This document shows, one piece after another, positions 16,950 through 25,180 of a stretch of 41,169 bases of DNA. This DNA comes from Selenomonadales bacterium (lineage in GTDB: Bacteria; Bacillota; Negativicutes; Sporomusales; UBA7701): positions 1 through 41,169 of the forward strand of contig JARKPR010000064.1 in the NCBI GenBank assembly GCA_029975165.1, read 5' to 3'. The notes beneath the pieces are model-generated. The model searched no databases. It had not been told where the DNA came from and was given only the letters and a program-made list of their open reading frames with translations. Numbering within the stretch: the first letter of the stretch is position 1; each line of letters opens with the position of its first letter. A program made the position numbers and the translations under genes.

Positions 16950-17471
16950 TCACTCCTTGCCGTAACGGGTGACGGTGAAACGGTACAGCTCGATCTCCTC
17001 GTGGGGCGCGAGCCCCGCCTTCCGCATGGCGATGGCCACCTGCTCCTCCACCGTATCGACGCCGTCTAGATCTGGCAGCAGCAGCCCCGACCGCCGGCCG
17101 CGGCGGACGATGACCCCGTATTTTTTCGCGTCCAGGGCGGCGAGGCTGTCCACCCGCTCCGGCGCCGACAGGATATCGACGGAGACATCGAGCGCAGGCA
17201 GCTCGGCCGCCTCTATCGGATCAAAACGCGGGTCCTGGGTGCCGGCGCTCACGGCGTTATGGATAATCTCGGCGGCGATATCGGGCTGGGTGGGCGCGAA
17301 AGTGCCGATGCAGCCGCGCAGCTCGCCGCCTTTTTTAAGCGACACGAACACTCCCGCCTGGCCGCGCAGGCAGTCCGGCAGCCCGTCCGGCGCAGGCAGG
17401 TAGCCGCGGCCGGCCAAATAATGCTCCAGGCTGCGCCGCGCCAGCGCGACCGGCGCGCTTTCACCGGCCAT
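16950..17471 (-). CDS. amrA: AmmeMemoRadiSam system protein A (AMMECR1 domain)
   Basis: Protein of 173 aa, a single AMMECR1 domain with the family signature LRGCIGTF (about 52-59) and the later DPRFDP segment. The human homologue's role is unknown, as is that of the bacterial proteins; conservation with MEMO and a radical SAM partner implies a common modification or synthesis pathway. ATG 17471 is preceded by AGGAGG about 10 nt upstream and overlaps the end of the MEMO gene by 11 nt. The stop is 5 nt before the radical SAM start. Soluble, no signal peptide. Confidence 0.92.
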   Translation of the reverse strand: MAGESAPVALARRSLEHYLAGRGYLPAPDGLPDCLRGQAGVFVSLKKGGELRGCIGTFAPTQPDIAAEIIHNAVSAGTQDPRFDPIEAAELPALDVSVDILSAPERVDSLAALDAKKYGVIVRRGRRSGLLLPDLDGVDTVEEQVAIAMRKAGLAPHEEIELYRFTVTRYGKE

Positions 17472-18306
17472 CGTCCTGCGCCTCCTCCGTCCCGAACAAG
17501 GCAATTGCGTAGCCGACGCCGAACGGGCCCTCGTACGAGAGCACCCGGCCCTTCGCCTCCAGGCCGCCCAGCACCCCGAGGAGGAAAAATATCGGCCTCA
17601 GCCCGCACTCGCCGGCCGCTTCGATGAGCGTTTCGTCCATATTCAGGAGCGCCTTGACATCGAGGCCGCCGACCGCCGCCACCACCTGGCGGTCGAACTC
17701 CGCCGCCCTGGGGTTGTAGCCGGCCGGAGCGTCGGGCGTGAGGCGGTGGGACAGATCGCCGGAAGCGATAACCGCCACCCGCTTGTCCACCATGCCGATG
17801 GCCGCCTGCACGGCCTTGCCCATGGTATACATCTCCTCGTAAGGAATCATCCCCATGGCGATGTGCACGAGCTGGCCGCGGAAACCGGCCTTGTGGAGAT
17901 AATAAAGAGGTATGAGGGCGCCGTGGTCGAGCTGGAGCGAAAAGCGATGCGTCTTGGCCACCTCGTCGGTCAGCTCGATGACATTGATGCCCAGCCGCTC
18001 CGCCTTGCGGAGGATGTAGCGCACCAGCAGCCCGTCCGTCTCGAAACCGAGCGCGACCTCGGGCACGCCGAAGGCGGCCAGGCTCCCCTTGAGGCGGGGA
18101 TGGACGCTGATGCTCACCGCGTCCCCGAAGACCGGCCCGTGGGGCGTGATGACGATCACCGTCTGCGGATTCTTGGCCGCCAGAGCTTCGGCAGCCTCCT
18201 GGGCCGCCCGGACAGTGGCCTGGATTTTCGCCAGCTCGGTCCCGCCCACTTCCGGCACCATTATCGGCGGGTGGGGCATGAGGGCGCAACCGACCAGATT
18301 CTTCAC
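17461..18306 (-). CDS. amrB: AmmeMemoRadiSam system protein B (MEMO1/LigB-like)
   Basis: Protein of 281 aa related to MEMO1 and to the LigB class of extradiol dioxygenases. It starts with the typical MPHPPIMVPEVG and shows VIVITPHGP near 50-58, a conserved RFSLQLDHGALIPLYYL region and VIASGDLSHRL, which carry the histidines that in LigB-type enzymes bind metal. It is not expected to be a classic dioxygenase. GTG start with AAGGAG about 9 nt upstream. It lies 21 nt after cwlD and overlaps the AMMECR1 gene, so the four genes form one operon. Confidence 0.93.
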   Translation of the reverse strand: MKNLVGCALMPHPPIMVPEVGGTELAKIQATVRAAQEAAEALAAKNPQTVIVITPHGPVFGDAVSISVHPRLKGSLAAFGVPEVALGFETDGLLVRYILRKAERLGINVIELTDEVAKTHRFSLQLDHGALIPLYYLHKAGFRGQLVHIAMGMIPYEEMYTMGKAVQAAIGMVDKRVAVIASGDLSHRLTPDAPAGYNPRAAEFDRQVVAAVGGLDVKALLNMDETLIEAAGECGLRPIFFLLGVLGGLEAKGRVLSYEGPFGVGYAIALFGTEEAQDDGR

Positions 18307-18327
18307 AACACCACTCCTTTCGCCAAA

Positions 18328-19047
18328 TTATCTTGCCACATTATGGCTGAAATGATACGCCAGCGCCCTGGCGATCTGTCCGGCCATTTTCTGCTGATAG
18401 GCAGGATCGGCCAGCTTGGCCGCCTCGCCGGGGTTGCTGAGAAACCCGGCTTCCACCAGCACCCCGGGGATATTGCTATCCTTCAACACCAAAATATCCG
18501 AATCCTGCTTCGTCTGGCGTTTATTTCCAGCGGGGAAATCACGCAGCGCCCGCTGCATCGTTTCGGCCAGAGCGCGGTTCTCCGCCTGCTTCGGATTGTA
18601 AAACACCTCCGCCCCGAACCATTGGCCGCCGCGGATAGCGTTGGTATGGATGCTGACGAACACCGCCGCCCCCGCGCCATTGATAATCTCCACCCGCCTG
18701 GCGAGGTCATTGTGCTTGCCGCCCCTGCCGCGGGTGTAGTAGTCGATGTCCGCATCGCGAGTCAGCACCACCGTGGCGCCGCTGGCTTTAAGCGTAGCGG
18801 CCAGCTGCCTGGAAATCGCCAGCGTTATATCCTTCTCCTGCAGGCCGTGGTATTTGGCGCCGCTGTCCACGCCGCCGTGGCCGGGGTCGATGACCACCGT
18901 CCTGCCGGCCAAAACGCCGAGGTCGGCCGCGGCGATCTCATCCTGCCCCGGATAAGTAGCCGTCAACAGATTGGCCGCCACCGCCGCCGCCGCGCCGATG
19001 ACCGCGAGCAGCTTCAGGCTCCGCCGCCGCAGACACACCAACCGCAT
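18328..19047 (-). CDS. cwlD: N-acetylmuramoyl-L-alanine amidase CwlD
   Basis: Exported or membrane-anchored Zn amidase (Amidase_3), 239 aa. The N-terminus has a basic start (RLVCLRRRSLK) and a hydrophobic stretch at about 11-30. Zinc-site motifs are IDPGHGG (53-59), Glu71 in LQEKD and the VSIHTNA histidine, and the catalytic glutamate is in LVEAGFLSN. CwlD removes the peptide from muramic acid in the spore cortex so that muramic delta-lactam can form, needed for germination; assignment to CwlD rather than another amidase rests on size, the single domain and the position near truA-rplM-rpsI. It points to an endospore former. Confidence 0.88.
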   Translation of the reverse strand: MRLVCLRRRSLKLLAVIGAAAAVAANLLTATYPGQDEIAAADLGVLAGRTVVIDPGHGGVDSGAKYHGLQEKDITLAISRQLAATLKASGATVVLTRDADIDYYTRGRGGKHNDLARRVEIINGAGAAVFVSIHTNAIRGGQWFGAEVFYNPKQAENRALAETMQRALRDFPAGNKRQTKQDSDILVLKDSNIPGVLVEAGFLSNPGEAAKLADPAYQQKMAGQIARALAYHFSHNVAR

Positions 19048-19118
19048 CGCCGTTCCCCTGCCTTTCCCTAAAGCGTATGCCGGCGCACGGGCCGTTATGC
19101 TGCGGGAGCAGGGTGGGA

Positions 19119-19148
19119 AGTATAGCCAAAAGAGGCCAAGTCAGTTAA
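19119..19148 (-). promoter_or_regulatory. candidate promoter of the cwlD-AmmeMemoRadiSam operon
   Basis: Minus strand: TTAACT (19148-19143), 18-bp spacer, TATACT (19124-19119). A sporulation sigma factor could use other elements here, which I cannot judge. Confidence 0.35.
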
Positions 19149-19190
19149 AATATAGCTAAAGGTTGCCCAAAATGTCAGTCGGGAGGTTTC

Positions 19191-19946
19191 ATGCGCAGCG
19201 GCAAACTCTGGCTTGTCCTCATAATCGTTTTCATCGCCGCCTTCGTCTGGGCGGGGGGCGGCAAACTCCTGCCCCAGTCCCTGCCGAAGCCGGCGGTCAA
19301 AACCGACGCCGGCGGCGCCTGGGTGCGTATTTACCGCGTCTTCGCCCTTAAAAGCGCCATCGAGGCCACCGTCGACCGCAAGAACAACTACATCCCCCTC
19401 AAGGACATCCCCCTGACCATGCAGCAGGCCATCATCGCCGTCGAAGACCACCGCTTCTACCAGCATATCGGCCTCGACATCGAGGGCATCCTGCGGGCCG
19501 CCCTCGTCAACCTCCAGACCGGCGCCATCGAAGAGGGAGCCAGCACCATCACCCAGCAGCTCGTGAAAAACCTCTTCCTCACCGCCGACAAAACCTGGGG
19601 CCGGAAAGGCGAAGAACTCATCCTGGCGCTCGATATGGAGCTGCGATACACTAAAGAGGAAATCCTCGAGATCTACCTGAATACCATCTACTTCGGCTCG
19701 GGCGCCAAAGGCATCGGCCCGGCGAGCAAAATCTACTTCGCCAAAAAGCCGGCCGAGCTCACCCTGGCGGAAAGCGCCATGCTGGCCGGCCTGCCCAACG
19801 CCCCCTCCCTCTACTCGCCCTACGTCGACTTCCCCGCCGCCAAACAGCGGCAGGCGATCGTCCTCACCGCCATGAACCGTTACGGCTACATCGGCCCCAC
19901 CACCGCCCAGGAGGCGAAACAGACGCCGCTCAGGCTGGCGCAATAA
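19191..19946 (+). CDS. monofunctional peptidoglycan glycosyltransferase (GT51)
   Basis: Membrane-anchored protein of 251 aa with an N-terminal anchor (about 6-22) and one GT51 domain, polymerizing lipid II into glycan strands outside the cytoplasmic membrane. Family motifs: EDHRFYQHIGLD at 85-96 with catalytic Glu85, GASTITQQLVKN at 116-127, RKGEELILALDME at 138-150 and EIYLNTIYFG. There is no transpeptidase domain, so it ends like MtgA/SgtB proteins. ATG with GGGAGG 5 nt upstream. It is divergent from cwlD. Confidence 0.94.
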   Translation: MRSGKLWLVLIIVFIAAFVWAGGGKLLPQSLPKPAVKTDAGGAWVRIYRVFALKSAIEATVDRKNNYIPLKDIPLTMQQAIIAVEDHRFYQHIGLDIEGILRAALVNLQTGAIEEGASTITQQLVKNLFLTADKTWGRKGEELILALDMELRYTKEEILEIYLNTIYFGSGAKGIGPASKIYFAKKPAELTLAESAMLAGLPNAPSLYSPYVDFPAAKQRQAIVLTAMNRYGYIGPTTAQEAKQTPLRLAQ

Positions 19947-19951
19947 TTCGC

Positions 19952-19981
19952 AAAAAGCCCCGGCTGCCGCCGGGGCTTTTT
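19952..19981. terminator. bidirectional intrinsic terminator
   Basis: 13-bp stem including A/T runs on both sides (AAAAAGCCCCGGC with GCCGGGGCTTTTT, 4-nt loop). It is placed between the convergent transglycosylase gene and the secreted-protein gene and can stop both. Confidence 0.92.
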
Positions 19982-19989
19982 CGTCGCCT

Positions 19990-20634
19990 TTATTGAAAAA
20001 TGTTCTTCTGCCACCGCAGGCTCGAATCGTCCACTTCCAGCTTATCTATCCCCACAAGGACGATTTCGCTGATATAAGTGTCGGGGGTGATCTGCTTCGG
20101 ATCTTTGATAAGCGTGCCCTCGCCTTTGATATTGAAGAGCACCAGGGTGTACCAGCCCTTCCTGCCGGTCGGCTCCTTGGGGACCACGGCCCCGAGGACC
20201 ACCGGCGACCGTTCGTCGAGGAAATTGCTGGTCATCTTGGAGTTGGTGTTGAAAACCTTCGCTTCCGGAGCCGTAATCAGGGCGTATATATCGGGAAAAT
20301 AACTCTTCATGTCCTTGATCTGAATCGACCAGTCAGGGGTGAAGCGCTGCGCCTTCACGCGCGGATCGGCCTGGTAGTCATAATACATCACATCCAACTG
20401 GACGCGCACATCCTTGGCCGTAAAATAATGGATATAGGTCAGGGTCGATTCCTTGCCCTTATCGCCAGCCTCCCAGTCGGCCTTCGTCCAGACCCGGCCG
20501 CGGTCGTCCACCACCATCCGGTATTCTCCGTACTTGGCGGCTATTGCCGCCTTCTTGTCGCCGAGATCGGCGAAAGCGGTCTGGGAAAAGACGAGGCAGA
20601 GCGCGAGCAAGAGCAAAGCAACCTTGATTTTCAT
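19990..20634 (-). CDS. secreted protein of unknown function
   Basis: 214 aa. Signal peptide at 1-22 (basic MKIK, hydrophobic VALLLLALCLVF, cleavage after AFA), so exported. The mature part is polar, rich in charged residues and aromatic residues (YIHYFTAKDVRVQLDVMYYDY) with several beta-strand-like stretches, and has no motif I recognise. There are no cysteines after the signal sequence apart from one in it, so it is not obviously a lipoprotein. It has its own upstream segment after the rpsI terminator, with a 28-bp dyad containing a TATAAT. Start ATG 20634 with GGGGG upstream. Function unknown. Confidence 0.82.
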   Translation of the reverse strand: MKIKVALLLLALCLVFSQTAFADLGDKKAAIAAKYGEYRMVVDDRGRVWTKADWEAGDKGKESTLTYIHYFTAKDVRVQLDVMYYDYQADPRVKAQRFTPDWSIQIKDMKSYFPDIYALITAPEAKVFNTNSKMTSNFLDERSPVVLGAVVPKEPTGRKGWYTLVLFNIKGEGTLIKDPKQITPDTYISEIVLVGIDKLEVDDSSLRWQKNIFQ

Positions 20635-20648
20635 GGTAAAACCCCCAA

Positions 20649-20676
20649 GTATAATCTCCTTTGAGGATAATTATAC
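20649..20676 (-). promoter_or_regulatory. inverted repeat with TATAAT upstream of the secreted-protein gene
   Basis: A 7-bp perfect dyad GTATAAT/ATTATAC (20649-20655 with 20670-20676) with an inner 4-bp pairing. The outer arm contains a TATAAT hexamer. It could be an operator over a promoter or a leader hairpin; no good -35 was found. Confidence 0.35.
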
Positions 20677-20747
20677 CCAGAGGCCCCTTTCTCCTGCCGC
20701 CGCGGCAAAAACAACGGCCGTTGACGGGCCTTTTCCGCGCCCGGACG

Positions 20748-20775
20748 AAAAAACGCCCGGACAAGTCCGGGCGTT
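20748..20775 (-). terminator. terminator of rplM-rpsI
   Basis: 11-bp stem (20752-20762 with 20765-20775, tight 2-nt loop) followed on the minus strand by TTTTTT; begins 4 nt after the rpsI stop codon. Confidence 0.9.
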
Positions 20776-20779
20776 CGGC

Positions 20780-21172
20780 TTAACGTTTCGAGAACTGGGA
20801 AGCTTTGCGGGCCTTCTTCAGGCCGTACTTGCGGCGTTCCTTCTCGCGCGGGTCGCGGGTGAGAAGGCCGGCCTTCTTAAGCACCGGGCGATACTCGGCG
20901 TCCACCCGCAGCAGCGCGCGGGCGATGCCGTGGCGGACCGCGCCGGCCTGGCCGGTGGGGCCGCCGCCCTCGACCTTGGCGATGACATCGTACTTGCCGA
21001 TGGCGTCGGTGACGCTCAGCGGCTGCTTGACGATCAGCTCGAGGGTCTTGAGGCCGAAATATTGATCCAGCGGACGGCCGTTGACGACGATGTTGCCTTC
21101 GCCCGCCACGAGGCGGACCCTGGCGACCGAAGTCTTCCTGCGGCCGGTGCCGTAATAGTTGACTATTGCCAT
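20780..21172 (-). CDS. rpsI: 30S ribosomal protein S9
   Basis: 130 aa, with the conserved [14 protein letters not shown] at the start and the basic SQFSKR tail whose terminal arginine reaches the P-site tRNA in the family. ATG 21172 has AAGGAGG 9 nt upstream; an ATG two codons earlier is only 3 nt from it. It follows rplM by 23 nt in a two-gene operon. Confidence 0.98.
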   Translation of the reverse strand: MAIVNYYGTGRRKTSVARVRLVAGEGNIVVNGRPLDQYFGLKTLELIVKQPLSVTDAIGKYDVIAKVEGGGPTGQAGAVRHGIARALLRVDAEYRPVLKKAGLLTRDPREKERRKYGLKKARKASQFSKR

Positions 21173-21195
21173 TCCCATCTTCCTCCTTCCGGCGA

Positions 21196-21633
21196 CTATC
21201 TCACGTTGAGTTCAAGGGTTTCGGGCTTCTGCGCCTCATGCGGGTGATTCGGCCCGCGGTAAACCTTGAGCTTGCGGAACATCTGGCGGCCCAGCCGGTT
21301 CTTCGGCAGCATCCCTTTGATAGCCAGCTCGACAACCCGCTCCGGCCGCTCGGCCAGCATCTTGCCTGCGGTGATGAAGGTCGTGCCGCCGGGATACCCG
21401 GAATGGCGGAAATACGTTTTCTGCACCAGCTTGTTGCCGGTGAGGCTGATTTTGGCCGCGTTCACGATGATCACGTGGTCGCCGGTATCGACATGGGGGG
21501 TAAAAATAGGCTTGTTCTTGCCGCGCAAAATTTTCGCCGCTTCGGCCGCGAGCCGGCCCAGCGTCTTGCCTTCGGCGTCTATGACGTACCACTTGCGTTC
21601 CACAGTGGCCGGATTAGCCATAAATGACTTCAT
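21196..21633 (-). CDS. rplM: 50S ribosomal protein L13
   Basis: 145 aa; early 50S assembly protein binding 23S rRNA. Conserved [25 protein letters not shown] and the [22 protein letters not shown] region are present. GGAGGG lies 6 nt before ATG. It has its own strong promoter and a leader of about 90 nt, so it is expressed separately from truA. Confidence 0.98.
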   Translation of the reverse strand: MKSFMANPATVERKWYVIDAEGKTLGRLAAEAAKILRGKNKPIFTPHVDTGDHVIIVNAAKISLTGNKLVQKTYFRHSGYPGGTTFITAGKMLAERPERVVELAIKGMLPKNRLGRQMFRKLKVYRGPNHPHEAQKPETLELNVR

Positions 21634-21725
21634 GCTTTCCCTCCTTCGAGCAGCGCTGAAACAACATCCGTTTCCTCTACGGCCGTCATTCTCCGGGGCA
21701 GGGAAACAACAGCAGATAAGGCCAC
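21634..21725 (-). promoter_or_regulatory. rplM leader, candidate L13 autoregulatory element
   Basis: The transcript from the promoter at 21732-21760 has a leader of about 90 nt. GTTTCC and GGAAAC pair around an inner GGCC-bearing part, and CTGC/GCAG-type complementarity flanks this stem near the ribosome site. Firmicutes rplM transcripts commonly carry an L13 leader that L13 binds; identity is inferred from position and pairing, not from a model search. Confidence 0.5.
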
Positions 21726-21731
21726 GAAAAT

Positions 21732-21760
21732 ATTGTAATTGAAAGGGTTGTCAATGTCAA
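21732..21760 (-). promoter_or_regulatory. strong sigma-A promoter of rplM-rpsI
   Basis: Minus strand: TTGACA (21760-21755), 17-bp spacer, TACAAT (21737-21732). Consensus -35 and a five-of-six -10. Confidence 0.88.
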
Positions 21761-21821
21761 GGCTTTATCCTTGGCAACAGGCAGTTTTCGTTATATATTT
21801 TCCCGTCTCTCCTGATTTGCC

Positions 21822-21946
21822 GGAAACTGTTTAGAAAGCTCCAGATGCAAGGCGCACCGGAGGCTGTCACCGGAAGCGTACACGAACGTACGCTGAGGAT
21901 GGCAGCCGAGGAGCAACGCCGCAGATGGACTTTATAAACAGTTTCC
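21822..21946. repeat. MITE-like inverted-repeat element, copy A
   Basis: 125 bp with perfect 12-bp terminal inverted repeats (GGAAACTGTTTA / TAAACAGTTTCC), further imperfect pairing inward, and a central 7-bp hairpin (AGCGTAC/GTACGCT). Its ends match copy B at 25181-25314 (30 of 32 and 27 of 29 bases in the conserved ends), in the opposite orientation, while the centres differ. It lies directly after the truA stop, upstream of the rplM promoter. It has no open reading frame of note. As RNA it would be a long hairpin able to affect truA mRNA 3'-end stability. Confidence 0.8.
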
Positions 21947-21948
21947 CT

Positions 21949-22686
21949 CTAATACAGCACCTGCTTTAAGTATAACCCCTGAGCGGGAGCCGTTATACCG
22001 GCCTGCTTCCGGTCGCGCGACGCCAGGATGGCCGCGAAATCAGCTTCACTTATCCTGCCCAGACCGACATCGACCAGCGTGCCGACGAGATTGCGCACCA
22101 TATGGTAAAGGAAGCCCGTACCCCAGAAGGAAAACGCGGTCAGCAGCCCGTCCTGCCGGCAGGAGGCGGCCAGGATGGTGCGCACCGGGCTGCCGTCCGC
22201 CCCGCCCGCCGCCTTAAAAGCGGAAAAATCGTGCCTGCCCGCCGCGTGCTGGGCGGCGGCGTGCATTAGGGCGGCGTCCGGCGCCGCGGCCAGGTGCCAG
22301 GCGTAGTTGCGCAGGAAAGGGTCGGGTGCCGCGCCGGTATAGAGGCGGTAGACGTAAATCTTGCTCTTGGCGGCGTAGCGGGCGTGAAAATCGGCCGCCG
22401 CCTCGGCGGCGTCCGTGACGACGATATCGTCCGGCAGCACGCTGCGGGCCGCGAGCGGTATCCGCTCAAGCGGGATACGTCCGGCCGTCCTCAGGCTGAC
22501 GACCTGGCCGCAGGCATGCACGCCGGCATCCGTCCGCCCGGCGCCGGTCACCTTGAGCGGGTGGCCGAAAATCTTCGCCAGCCGCTCTTCCAGCACCTGC
22601 TGGATGGTGAGCGCGTTCGCCTGGCGCTGGAAGCCGTGGTAGGCCGTGCCGTCATAGGCGATTGTCAGCTTAAGGGTACGTTCCAT
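21949..22686 (-). CDS. truA: tRNA pseudouridine synthase A
   Basis: 245 aa; makes pseudouridine at positions 38-40 of tRNA anticodon stems. Catalytic aspartate Asp53 in GRTDAGVHA; later FWGTGFLYHMVRNLVG, typical of TruA. ATG 22686 overlaps the ecfT 3' end by 22 nt, as in other Firmicutes, so it is the last gene of the ecfA-ecfA-ecfT-truA operon. Confidence 0.97.
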   Translation of the reverse strand: MERTLKLTIAYDGTAYHGFQRQANALTIQQVLEERLAKIFGHPLKVTGAGRTDAGVHACGQVVSLRTAGRIPLERIPLAARSVLPDDIVVTDAAEAAADFHARYAAKSKIYVYRLYTGAAPDPFLRNYAWHLAAAPDAALMHAAAQHAAGRHDFSAFKAAGGADGSPVRTILAASCRQDGLLTAFSFWGTGFLYHMVRNLVGTLVDVGLGRISEADFAAILASRDRKQAGITAPAQGLYLKQVLY

Positions 22687-23474
22687 TTAAGTGCCCCCAA
22701 AATCGCCAGCAGAGCGAGCACGGCGGCAAAGGCCACGCCGTCCCGGACCGCGAAGCGCAGCTCCTTCATGCGGGTGCGGTTCTCGCCGCCCCGGTAGCAG
22801 CGGGCCTCCATCGCCACTGCCAGCTCGTCGGCCCGCCGGAAAGCGCTGATGAACAGCGGCACCAGCAGCGGCACCATGTTCCTGGCCCGCTTCACGATGT
22901 TGCCGCTGGTGAAGTCGGCGCCGCGGGCCATCTGGGCCTTCATGATCCGGTCGGTCTCTTCGAGCAGGGTGGGGATGAAGCGCAGGGCGATGGTCATCAT
23001 CATCGCCAGCTCGTGGGCCGGCAGGCCCAGGCGGCGGAACGGGTTCAGCAGCCTTTCGATGCCGTCGGTCAGCACGATCGGCGAAGTAGTGAACGTCAGC
23101 AGCGAAGACATGGCGATGAGGAAAACGAGGCGGGCGGCCATGAGCGCCCCCTGCCGCACCCCCTCCATGGTCGCGGTCAGCGGGCCGAGGGCGTAGATGA
23201 CCGTACCGGGAGTAGAAAATACGTGGATGAGGACGGTGATAAGGATAATGAACCACAGTGGCCTGAGCGACCGCAGCACCAGGCGGACAGGCACGCCCGA
23301 AAGAACGATGCCGAAGGCCGCGAAGGCGGCCAGCAGGCCATAGGCGGCCGGGCTTTCGGCCAGGAAAATGCCGGCGACGAAAATGATCGTGCCGAGCAGC
23401 TTGGTGCGGGGATCGAGGCGATGGAGGAACGACGAGCCGGGGAAATATTGGCCGAGGGTGATGTCGGTCAGCAT
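22665..23474 (-). CDS. ecfT: ECF transporter transmembrane component EcfT
   Basis: 269 aa integral membrane protein linking the two ATPases to substrate-binding S components that take up vitamins and trace nutrients. Several hydrophobic helices in the first 140 residues, then the cytoplasmic coupling segments; the two Ala-Arg-Gly-like signatures are in MKAQMARGADF and MEARCYRGG. It overlaps both neighbours by 7 and 22 nt. No S component is encoded in the window, so it serves as a shared group II module. Confidence 0.95.
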   Translation of the reverse strand: MLTDITLGQYFPGSSFLHRLDPRTKLLGTIIFVAGIFLAESPAAYGLLAAFAAFGIVLSGVPVRLVLRSLRPLWFIILITVLIHVFSTPGTVIYALGPLTATMEGVRQGALMAARLVFLIAMSSLLTFTTSPIVLTDGIERLLNPFRRLGLPAHELAMMMTIALRFIPTLLEETDRIMKAQMARGADFTSGNIVKRARNMVPLLVPLFISAFRRADELAVAMEARCYRGGENRTRMKELRFAVRDGVAFAAVLALLAILGALKWNVPLS

Positions 23475-24331
23475 ACGCCCCGCCTCCTCACCGCGGCCGC
23501 GATCGCCGTAGCGGCCTCCGCCACCGTGAGCGCGGTGTCGTCGACATCGAGGCCGCGGGCCGCCAGCCGCCCCAGGAGCGCCGTCACGCCCGGCACATCC
23601 ACGCCGGCCGCCTGCAGCGCCTCCCGCCGGCGGAAAACCTCCCGCGGCGGGCCGTCGAGGCTGACCGCCCCGTCGTGCATGACCACCAGCCTGCCCACCA
23701 GCCGGGCGACCTCCTCCATGTTGTGGGAAATGAGCACCACCGCCGTCCCGGTGGCTGCGTGCAGCCGCGACACCTCGGCGAAGATCTCGTCACGGCCGCG
23801 CGGGTCGAGGCCGGCCGACGGCTCGTCGAGGATGAGGTACGCCGGCCGGAGGGCGACGACGCCGGCGATAGCCACCCGCCGCATCTGCCCGCCGCTGAGG
23901 CGGAACGGCGACCGCTTGGCGAAGGCCGCGAAGTCGAGGCCGACGAAATCGAGCGCCATGCGCACCCGCTCTTCGACCGCGTCACCGTCGAGGCCCAGGT
24001 TGCGCGGCCCGAAGGCCACGTCGTCGAAAACCGTCTCCTCGAACAACTGATGCTCAGGGTACTGGAAAACCATCCCCACCTTGCGTCGAGCCAGCCTAGC
24101 AGCCTCCCCCTTGGCAGCCAGATTCACGCCGTCCACCTCGACGACGCCCTTCGTCGGCCGCAGCAGGCCGTTCATATGCTGCACAAGCGTCGACTTGCCG
24201 GAGCCGGTGTGGCCGATGATGCCGACGAACTCGCCCGGCGCGACCGTCAGGCTGACGTCCCTCACGGCGGCGCGCTCGTACGGCGTGCCGGGCATATATA
24301 CGTAGCTTACGTCTTTGAGGACTATGGACAT
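23468..24331 (-). CDS. ecfA2: ECF transporter ATP-binding protein EcfA2
   Basis: 287 aa ABC ATPase. Walker A GHTGSGKST (about 40-48), Q-loop VFQYPEHQLF, signature LSGGQMRR, Walker B LILDEPSAGLD and the switch histidine in LISHNMEE. It pairs with EcfA1 to energize EcfT. Its ATG overlaps the ecfA1 stop by 10 nt. Naming A2 against A1 follows gene order and the YPEHQLF loop. Confidence 0.95.
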   Translation of the reverse strand: MSIVLKDVSYVYMPGTPYERAAVRDVSLTVAPGEFVGIIGHTGSGKSTLVQHMNGLLRPTKGVVEVDGVNLAAKGEAARLARRKVGMVFQYPEHQLFEETVFDDVAFGPRNLGLDGDAVEERVRMALDFVGLDFAAFAKRSPFRLSGGQMRRVAIAGVVALRPAYLILDEPSAGLDPRGRDEIFAEVSRLHAATGTAVVLISHNMEEVARLVGRLVVMHDGAVSLDGPPREVFRRREALQAAGVDVPGVTALLGRLAARGLDVDDTALTVAEAATAIAAAVRRRGVC

Positions 24332-25155
24332 AGCGCCACCGCCAACTCGGCATCAGTGATGACAGCGGCGGGCACGGCCAGCCCCTCGGCGCGGAGCAGC
24401 ACGGCCACCTCGGCCGCCAGCGGCGCGTCCAGCCCCAGAGCCTTGAGCGCCTCCACCCGGCAAAACACCTCCGCCGGCGGGCCGCTGAACGCCACCCGGC
24501 CCGCGTCGAGCACCACCACCCGGTCGGCGGTCACCGCCTCCTCCATGAAATGGGTTATGTAAATTATCGTGATACCCTCCTCGCGGTTGAGGCGGGCCAC
24601 GGTTGCCAGCACCTCGCCCCGCCCCTGCGGGTCGAGCATGGCGGTCGGCTCGTCGAGCACCAGGCACTGCGGGTGCATGGCCAGCACGCCGGCGATGGCC
24701 ACCCGCTGCTTCTGGCCGCCGGACAGCAGGTGCGGGCCGTGGTGACGGTAATCCTCCATCCCCACCGCCGCCAGGGCGGCGGCCACGCGGGCCACGATCT
24801 CCGCCGGCGGCACGCCGAGATTCTCCGGCCCGAAAGCCACGTCCTCCTCGACGACCGCGGCCACGATCTGGTTGTCGGGGTTCTGGAAGACCATCCCCAC
24901 CTTCTGACGGATCGGCCACACGTTCTCCGACACCGTCGTGCTCAGCCCGGCCACCAGGCACTCGCCGCCCGTCGGCACGAGCAAGGCGTTGAAATGCTTG
25001 GCCAGCGTCGACTTGCCCGAACCGTTGGCGCCGATGACGGCCACGAACTCGCCGGCGTTCACCGTCATGCTTATATCCTCAAGCGCCACCACCTCGGTCC
25101 CGTCGGGGCCGGGGTAGGAATGGCGAAGATTTATCGTTTTTATCATCTCTCCCAT
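24322..25155 (-). CDS. ecfA1: ECF transporter ATP-binding protein EcfA1
   Basis: 277 aa ABC ATPase with Walker A GANGSGKST (about 42-50), Q-loop VFQNPDNQIV, signature LSGGQKQR, Walker B LVLDEPTAMLD and switch histidine in YITHFMEE. ATG 25155 has AAGGAG 8 nt upstream; a second ATG three codons later is possible. It is the first gene of the ECF operon, separated from rplQ by 298 nt that hold a MITE-like repeat rather than an obvious promoter. Confidence 0.95.
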   Translation of the reverse strand: MGEMIKTINLRHSYPGPDGTEVVALEDISMTVNAGEFVAVIGANGSGKSTLAKHFNALLVPTGGECLVAGLSTTVSENVWPIRQKVGMVFQNPDNQIVAAVVEEDVAFGPENLGVPPAEIVARVAAALAAVGMEDYRHHGPHLLSGGQKQRVAIAGVLAMHPQCLVLDEPTAMLDPQGRGEVLATVARLNREEGITIIYITHFMEEAVTADRVVVLDAGRVAFSGPPAEVFCRVEALKALGLDAPLAAEVAVLLRAEGLAVPAAVITDAELAVALCP

Positions 25156-25180
25156 AAAACTATCTCCTTAAACATTAATT

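Noticed and set aside
17249-18289. 346-codon alternative frame over the MEMO gene
   Set aside because: Arg/Gly/Pro-rich frameshift shadow; the MEMO frame shows family motifs and a normal start.
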